In this document: positions 59,287 to 64,000 of the stretch, piece by piece
Position numbering within the stretch: the first letter of the stretch is position 1
How the letters are laid out: each line of letters begins with the position of its first letter
NCBI RefSeq assembly: GCF_049310025.1
Contig: NZ_JBJYKD010000004.1
Location: forward strand, 75,639-139,638
Source of the DNA: JBJYKD01 sp049310025
Lineage (GTDB): Bacteria > Bacillota > Thermosediminibacteria > Thermosediminibacterales > Tepidanaerobacteraceae
Length of the DNA: 64,000 bases
Direction: 5' to 3'
Translations under genes and position numbers: made by a program
The notes under the pieces: model-generated
The model's database searches: none
Seen by the model: the letters and a program-made list of their open reading frames with translations, nothing else
Told to the model about the DNA's origin: nothing

Positions 59287-59712
59287 ATGGAAAACCCGAT
59301 TTTGAAAGCCGGCATAATGCTGACGTTTAAAGGAGACATCGAAAACTTCATAAGTTCCGTGAAGTCGGTGGAAAAAGAACTTGACGAAAATCTCCAGCAA
59401 TCGCTGATGAAAACTTCAAGTTTAATAAAGATAGATAAAAATATGGAGGAGATAAAGTTAATGAGCGAAGCCATAATGGGTTTTATTGAAAAAAAAGACA
59501 TAACCGGAACGGGAAGATTGTTGACGGCGCTGGGCAGGAAAATCTACGAAACCCGGGATCTTCTAGCAAAAGACATTCAAAAATCACTGCTGAAAGCCGC
59601 CGAAGCCCTGACCGAGGCGGAAGGCGGCCTGTTATTGATGGGCAATTTAAACGGCATGGTAAAACTTTTTGACGATATGGCAGAAGACATGCGGGGTAAC
59701 GCCAGATGTTGA
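59287..59712 (+). CDS. Hypothetical helical protein upstream of the DUF421 gene
   Basis: A 141-aa protein with no membrane segment, predicted nearly all helical (DIENFISSVKSVEKELDENL, and RDLLAKDIQKSLLKAAEALTE). GGGAGGCT lies before the ATG. Its end overlaps the start of the DUF421 gene by 7 bases, so the two are translationally coupled. I do not recognise a family. Confidence 0.65.
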   Translation: MENPILKAGIMLTFKGDIENFISSVKSVEKELDENLQQSLMKTSSLIKIDKNMEEIKLMSEAIMGFIEKKDITGTGRLLTALGRKIYETRDLLAKDIQKSLLKAAEALTEAEGGLLLMGNLNGMVKLFDDMAEDMRGNARC

Positions 59713-60410
59713 AAGAGTTTCTTATGCACACTTATAAATCGATAATTCTTTTTGGCGTGAGCCTGGTCCTGGTGCGGTTTATGGGGAAGAGAACCATAGC
59801 CCAGCTATCGCCTTTCGACCTTATCGTAATAATAATTATGGGTTCTGCTATTGCCATACCCCTTGAAGATGACAAAATAAAATTGAGCTTTGGAATCGTT
59901 CCGGTGATAATAATGTCTGTACTGAACTACCTGCTTTCGGTAATAATAACAAAAAACAGGAAGATAGAAAATTTCCTGCAGGGCACTTCCACGGTACTGG
60001 TTCGAAATGGCGAAGTGATTATACGCAACATGAAAAAAGAGAGAATTACCATGGCGGACCTTCTCATCCTGCTGAGGGAAAAAAATATTTCCAATATAAA
60101 TGAAGTAGAAGAAGCTACCATCGAACCCAACGGCAAGCTCAGTATTATTAAGAAGAAGCAGATGCAGACTGTTACCCCAAAAGACCTGGGGCTGTGGTCC
60201 AGCCAGGGAATTTTCCCCACTCTGGTCATTGCGGGCGGTCAGGTGGTTCAGGACAACCTGGATAGAACGGGTGTCGGTATAGAGCAGTTGCTCGGTGAAT
60301 TGAGAAAAAAGGGGATAAGGAATCTCGGTGAAATAAAGTCGGCGTGGATAGACGAGGAAGGCAATATCGAAGTAGACAGGGTGAAAGAAAAGTCTGATTT
60401 GTTACATTAG
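59706..60410 (+). CDS. DUF421/YetF-family membrane protein
   Basis: A 234-aa protein of the YetF type. Three N-terminal membrane segments (SIILFGVSLVLVRFMG, FDLIVIIIMGSAIAIPLE, IVPVIIMSVLNYLLSVII) precede a cytosolic alpha/beta domain (KIENFLQGTSTVLVRNGEV, and ERITMADLLILLREKNI). Such proteins are common near spore germination (spoVA) genes in Firmicutes; the function is not established. It overlaps the hypothetical gene upstream. Confidence 0.85.
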   Translation: MLKEFLMHTYKSIILFGVSLVLVRFMGKRTIAQLSPFDLIVIIIMGSAIAIPLEDDKIKLSFGIVPVIIMSVLNYLLSVIITKNRKIENFLQGTSTVLVRNGEVIIRNMKKERITMADLLILLREKNISNINEVEEATIEPNGKLSIIKKKQMQTVTPKDLGLWSSQGIFPTLVIAGGQVVQDNLDRTGVGIEQLLGELRKKGIRNLGEIKSAWIDEEGNIEVDRVKEKSDLLH

Positions 60411-60445
60411 AAATATATTGATTTTGCAGGGAGTTTGAGCTTTCT

Positions 60446-60682
60446 ATGAAAAATAAAAGTGACGGTTTTTTTGGGAAATTGGGAGTAAGTGCAGATGAAA
60501 TAAAAAGGGACTACGGGGTGGATCTCTATTTATTTTTGGATGCTGTGGCACTGGGTTTGGGCGATGAGGAGATAGCGGAACTGATTGGGTATGATCTGGA
60601 TAAAGTTAAAAAAGTAAGAGAGCGCCTTGGGAATATTGGAAGTGATATAAGTCTCATTTATAAAAAAGATCTGCCCACCTGA
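60446..60682 (+). CDS. Small hypothetical helical protein
   Basis: A 78-aa protein with a helix-turn-helix-like pattern in AVALGLGDEEIAELIGYDLDKVKKVRER, where the LGLGDEEIAELIG part resembles a compact DNA-binding helix pair. It has an AGGGAG site 12 bases before the ATG, a long spacing. It lies 35 bases after the DUF421 gene and 78 bases before the Rex-like site. Not recognised; it could be a small regulator, but I have no firm evidence. Confidence 0.5.
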   Translation: MKNKSDGFFGKLGVSADEIKRDYGVDLYLFLDAVALGLGDEEIAELIGYDLDKVKKVRERLGNIGSDISLIYKKDLPT

Positions 60683-60760
60683 TTAATTTTTTATATACGG
60701 AATTTTCCTGGTTTTTTCTGCCGCTGAATCTGTTTCATGGAGATAAGCTTTGGCCGGGGA

Positions 60761-60804
60761 TTGTTAAAACATTGACAATCTCCTTTTTTGTTATATAATA
60801 TAAT
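60761..60804 (+). promoter_or_regulatory. Rex-type operator overlapping the promoter of the HydS operon
   Basis: TTGTTAAAACATTGACAA (60761-60778) fits the clostridial Rex consensus TTGTTAA-N4-TTAACAA with one mismatch. Its right half contains the -35 hexamer TTGACA (60772-60777), followed after 16 bases by TATAAT (60794-60799; a second TATAAT overlaps at 60799-60804). Rex, sensing NADH/NAD+, would compete with RNA polymerase. Confidence 0.65.
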
Positions 60805-60841
60805 GTAGAGATAATTTAATGAAAGATGGAGCTGGGATTTC

Positions 60842-61096
60842 ATGAAAACCGTCAGCGTTTGCGTGGGGAGTTCCTGTCACCTCAGGGGTTCCTACGATGT
60901 CATCAGAGTCTTTGAGAGACTTATAAAGGAGTTTAACCTTGAACATGAAGTGGAACTTAAAGCGGAATTCTGCTGTGGAAACTGCACCAACCCCGTATCG
61001 GTAAAGGTCAACGGAGAGGGGCCGTTTTCGATTGATAGGGAAAAAGCCGAGGAATTTTTTAAGGAAAAAATACTGGGGGGAATGCAGTGGGGGTAA
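60842..61096 (+). CDS. Thioredoxin-like [2Fe-2S] ferredoxin domain protein
   Basis: An 84-aa protein of the NuoE/HydC C-terminal type. The four ligands are C7 and C12 (CVGSSC) and C44 and C48 (CCGNC; C45 may be accessory). It binds one [2Fe-2S] cluster and would pass electrons to the neighbouring hydrogenase-like protein. It starts the three-gene operon under the Rex-like site and overlaps the next gene by 10 bases. Confidence 0.88.
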   Translation: MKTVSVCVGSSCHLRGSYDVIRVFERLIKEFNLEHEVELKAEFCCGNCTNPVSVKVNGEGPFSIDREKAEEFFKEKILGGMQWG

Positions 61097-62835
61097 TAAA
61101 TTTTGCCAGGGCTAACTGTAAAAATTGCTACAAGTGCATCAGGTCATGCCCCGTCAAGGCGATACGCATGAATAATCACCAGGCGGAGATAGTCGAAGAA
61201 AGATGCATTACGTGCGGTACCTGTCTTACGGTTTGCCCGCAAAACGCCAAAACCGTTAGAAACGATATTGAAAAAGTAAAGGAACTGCTGAAAAATGACG
61301 ATGATGTGGCGGTCAGCCTGGCGCCTTCTTTTGCGGGAGCTTTTTCTTTCCGGCATTATAGTCAGATGGTTGCTGCCGTCAGGAGGCTCGGTTTTTCCGG
61401 CGTGTACCAGACATCTGTAGGAGCGAGGCTTATAGCCGCCGAATATTTAAAACACTACAACGATAAAAGCAAGTCAATTCTCATTACAACCGCGTGCCCC
61501 GCTGTAAATTATCTTATAGAAAAATACTATCCCGAGCTCGTAAAATATATGATACCCGTCGTGTCCCCTATGGAGGCTCACGGGAGATATTTAAAGAAAA
61601 TAAAAGGCCACTCAAAGGTGGTATTTATCGGCCCCTGTCTTGCAAAAAAAGTGGAAATTCATGATGAAAGTGCCAGCGCCATTGACGCGGTAATTACCTT
61701 TGAAGAGCTCAAGGCATGGTGGGCGGAAAAGGGCATAGACCCCGGCAGTGAAGAAATTGATGAGCGGCAGGATGCTTTTGTTGATGACGCCAATTTTTAT
61801 CCTCTACCCGGAGGCGGCTTCAAGACCGTAGAGCCTTTTATAGAAGACAGGTGGCGCAGCTTTATCTCCGTTGACGGCATGGAAAACTGCATGATAATAC
61901 TGGACGAACTCAAAAATGGAGAATTAAAAGGCACCTGGATAGAGATTAACGCCTGTCATGGGGGTTGTGGCGGAGGACCGGCAGTGGGGGAGACGCAGGC
62001 GGGACGCTTCAGCAGGCTTCAGCGCATAAGAGAATTTGCTTCAAACCACAGTCGGCCTGCCGCCGGTACTGGTATGAGTGGGTTGGCTGATGGTAACTTT
62101 TCATTGGAACTTAAAAAAGATTTCAAGGCCGTACCCGTAGATATAAAATATCCCGCCGAAGAAGAGATTCAACAGATACTTGCCAAAATAGGCAAATACC
62201 GTAGGGAGCACCAGCTTAACTGCGGCGCCTGCGGCTACAATACATGCCGCGAGAAGGCGATGGCGGTTTATAATGGTATGGCGGAAACATATATGTGCAT
62301 GCCATACATGAGAAACAGGGCCGAATCCCTGTCAAACCTCATAATCGACTCCACTCCCAATGCCCTGATCGCGGTCAGCCATGACATGACGATACAGGAA
62401 TTCAACCCGGCGGCCGAACAAATGTTCCAAACAGATGGCAGAAAGCTTTACCAGAAACCTCTGAGTTTGTTGTTTGACGATAAAGATTTTAGATACGTAT
62501 GCGAAACTCATGAGAATATAATCAATAAAAAGGTGAATATTCAGGAATACGGTCTCGTTACCCTTCAGAACATTTACTACCTCAAGGGACACGACCTTAT
62601 AATCGGAATTATATCCGATATAACCGAGCAGGAAAGAGCACGCCAGAGAAATATTGAAATTAGAAAGAAAACCATAGATACCACCCAGCAGGTAATTGAA
62701 AAACAGATGAGGGTGGCCCAGGAAATCGCAAGCCTGTTGGGAGAGACCACCGCAGAGACCAAAGTCATGCTCAATAAGATAAAACGGCTTTTGATAGAAG
62801 AAATGCCGGGTGACGAAAATGAAAATAAGGACTGA
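61087..62835 (+). CDS. hydS: HydS-like sensory [FeFe]-hydrogenase-type protein with FeS and PAS domains
   Basis: A 582-aa protein. Two [4Fe-4S] ferredoxin motifs (C11/14/17/21; C40/43/46/50) are followed by an H-cluster-type domain with TTACP (C137), GPCLAKK (C184) and NACHGGCGGG (C290, C294). A136 stands where active hydrogenases have the proton-transfer cysteine. An FeS domain (C379, C382, C387, C404) and a PAS domain (about 412-512) follow, then a coiled C-terminal helix. This is the layout of group C sensory HydS proteins in thermophilic Clostridia, which are slow H2 sensors. GTG start. The downstream gene is a SpoIIE phosphatase. Confidence 0.85.
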   Translation: MGVINFARANCKNCYKCIRSCPVKAIRMNNHQAEIVEERCITCGTCLTVCPQNAKTVRNDIEKVKELLKNDDDVAVSLAPSFAGAFSFRHYSQMVAAVRRLGFSGVYQTSVGARLIAAEYLKHYNDKSKSILITTACPAVNYLIEKYYPELVKYMIPVVSPMEAHGRYLKKIKGHSKVVFIGPCLAKKVEIHDESASAIDAVITFEELKAWWAEKGIDPGSEEIDERQDAFVDDANFYPLPGGGFKTVEPFIEDRWRSFISVDGMENCMIILDELKNGELKGTWIEINACHGGCGGGPAVGETQAGRFSRLQRIREFASNHSRPAAGTGMSGLADGNFSLELKKDFKAVPVDIKYPAEEEIQQILAKIGKYRREHQLNCGACGYNTCREKAMAVYNGMAETYMCMPYMRNRAESLSNLIIDSTPNALIAVSHDMTIQEFNPAAEQMFQTDGRKLYQKPLSLLFDDKDFRYVCETHENIINKKVNIQEYGLVTLQNIYYLKGHDLIIGIISDITEQERARQRNIEIRKKTIDTTQQVIEKQMRVAQEIASLLGETTAETKVMLNKIKRLLIEEMPGDENENKD

Positions 62836-63937
62836 AGTTTGCTGGGAAAGCATAAACAAATATGGTGAGGAGCTTTGCGGGGATAAGGTGGAAGTGGTTC
62901 AGGACCCGGAAAAGACCATCCTCGTGCTGGCTGACGGCCTTGGCAGCGGCGTAAAGGCCAATATACTGTCCACCCTTACCACCAAGATAGCCGCCACGAT
63001 GTTAAAAGAAGGGGCATCCATTGACGAGACCGTTCAGACCATGGTTTCCACCTTGCCGGTGTGTAAGGTGAGAAAAATTGCGTACTCCACCTTTACAATA
63101 ATAATGGTCGATTGTAAAGGCAATTGTTATATAGTGGAGTACGGCAATCCGCCGGTCTTTTATTTAAGAAATGGAAGGATAAAAAACCTAAACGGCACAC
63201 AGAGGAAAATAGCCGAAAAGGAAATAACCGAGTCCAGGTTCAAGGTAGAGGAGGATGACATGCTGATTGCCGTCAGCGACGGGGTGGTTCACGCCGGTGT
63301 AGGCGGCCTCCTGAACCTTGGGTGGCAATGGGAAAACATTGCTCAATACATTGAGAAAGTGTCCAGGTCTGAAAACAGTGTAAAAAATCTTGTCAAGCTA
63401 CTCTCGACAGTTACTCTAAATTTTTACCTGGACAGGGCTGGAGACGACGCCACAATCATGGCCGTGAAAATCATCAGGCCCAGGCCGCTGGTGATTTTCA
63501 CCGGCCCGCCCCGGAATACCGGGGACGACGAAAAAGCCGTGGAAGAATTGATGACGGCGCCCGGCCAGAAGGTTGTATGCGGTGGGACAGCCGCCCGGAT
63601 TGTGGCGAGGGTGTTGAAAAGGGAGCTTGAAACATCCACCGAATTTATCGACCCCAGAATTCCGCCAACAGCCCGCATTAAGGGGATTGATCTGGTAACC
63701 GAAGGGGTACTCACCCTTGCCAGGACGAGGGAAATCTTGCAAAGATATGTCATGCCCCGGATAAAATTCTCCGACTTAAAACAGTTGAACAGCAAAGATG
63801 GCGCCTCGAGGCTTGCACGGCTGCTCGTAGACGCCACCGATATAACGTTTCTTTTAGGTAATGCAATAAATCCTGCCCATCAAAACCCCGATTTCCCGAA
63901 AGACCTTTCCATAAAATTAAACATGATTCCAGTGTAA
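62819..63937 (+). CDS. SpoIIE-type PP2C serine/threonine phosphatase
   Basis: A 372-aa cytosolic PP2C phosphatase of the SpoIIE/RsbU class. The metal-binding ADGLGSGVKAN is at residues 42-52, another aspartate in AVSDGVVHAG, and a DDATIM motif at RAGDDATIMAVK. The part after residue 220 (GPPRNTGDDEKAVEEL onward) is a family-specific C-terminal domain. ATG 62819 follows GGGTGA and overlaps hydS by 17 bases. It is likely the output of the hydrogenase-like sensor; its phosphoprotein target is not in the window. Confidence 0.87.
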   Translation: MKIRTEVCWESINKYGEELCGDKVEVVQDPEKTILVLADGLGSGVKANILSTLTTKIAATMLKEGASIDETVQTMVSTLPVCKVRKIAYSTFTIIMVDCKGNCYIVEYGNPPVFYLRNGRIKNLNGTQRKIAEKEITESRFKVEEDDMLIAVSDGVVHAGVGGLLNLGWQWENIAQYIEKVSRSENSVKNLVKLLSTVTLNFYLDRAGDDATIMAVKIIRPRPLVIFTGPPRNTGDDEKAVEELMTAPGQKVVCGGTAARIVARVLKRELETSTEFIDPRIPPTARIKGIDLVTEGVLTLARTREILQRYVMPRIKFSDLKQLNSKDGASRLARLLVDATDITFLLGNAINPAHQNPDFPKDLSIKLNMIPV

Positions 63938-64000
63938 AAACTCCCCCTTTTCCCCAATCCATATTTAACCAAATACGGCTTGAAAAATAAAAACTAACGA

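Noticed and set aside
1..64000. CRISPR arrays, rRNA genes, prophage or transposon modules
   Set aside because: No regularly spaced repeats, rRNA sequence, integrase or transposase could be found in the window.

Overview
The window looks like part of the chromosome of a thermophilic, anaerobic, spore-forming member of the Clostridia, close to Thermoanaerobacterales/Thermosediminibacterales. The evidence is gene content and order: spore genes (cotJABC, spoIVFA/B-like pair, sleB-ypeB, spo0B), a sensory [FeFe]-hydrogenase-like protein beside a SpoIIE-type phosphatase, a selenocysteine system, no respiratory chain, frequent GTG/TTG starts, and many AGA/AGG and ATA codons. The genus is an inference. 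There are no rRNA genes, no CRISPR array and no recognisable insertion sequence.

Layout. 1-5650: sulfur metabolism (5'-truncated mccA, mccB, then cysK behind a two-domain E1-like adenylyltransferase) around the manganese-catalase operon cotJA-cotJB-cotJC. 5800-6450: copper chaperone copZ behind a CsoR-type operator. 6815-18670: cell-shape and division block (NusG-II protein, Gx transporter, DUF4321, maf, radC, mreBCD, mrdA, minCDE, an FtsA-like ATPase, rodA). 18775-24640: SpoIVFA-like M23 protein, SpoIVFB-like M50 protease, radical SAM/DUF2344 pair, rng. 24880-29340: an island of small hydrophobic proteins, a YbaB-like protein and sleB-ypeB, lying between rng and rplU. 29340-38130: rplU-prp-rpmA-spo0B-obgE, nadD-yqeK-LCP-rsfS, and a T-box-controlled leuS. 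38420-42340: sufC-sufB, cobQ, comEA. 42440-47041: selD (itself a selenoprotein with an in-frame TGA), selA, selB and tRNA-Sec. 47224-48022: an AT-richer pair of minus-strand hypothetical genes. 48298-55123: argC-argB-argD-argA, divergent rocD, and lat behind a sigma-54-type promoter. 55271-60682: MATE transporter, G5/3D protein, D,D-carboxypeptidase, DUF421 protein and small genes. 60760-63937: a Rex-type operator followed by a [2Fe-2S] protein, a HydS-like sensory hydrogenase with a PAS domain, and a SpoIIE-type phosphatase.

How the genes work together. The central block joins lateral wall elongation (MreBCD-PBP2-RodA) with division-site selection (MinCDE and an FtsA-like partner), then runs into sporulation and ribosome/GTPase genes. 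The sel block makes, loads and delivers selenocysteine. The arg block uses an ArgA-type acetyltransferase and no argJ is present, so it implies linear arginine synthesis, next to rocD and lat for catabolic or interconversion steps. The final operon looks like a redox or H2 sensing and signalling module.

The observations most worth checking are the pseudo-E1/E1 fusion next to cysK, the small-membrane-protein spore island whose members share an eight-residue LFLILILL segment, the Rex operator and HydS-PP2C operon, the CsoR operator, the sigma-54 site before lat, and the FtsA-like gene downstream of minE. All assignments are from reading the sequence; no database search was run.
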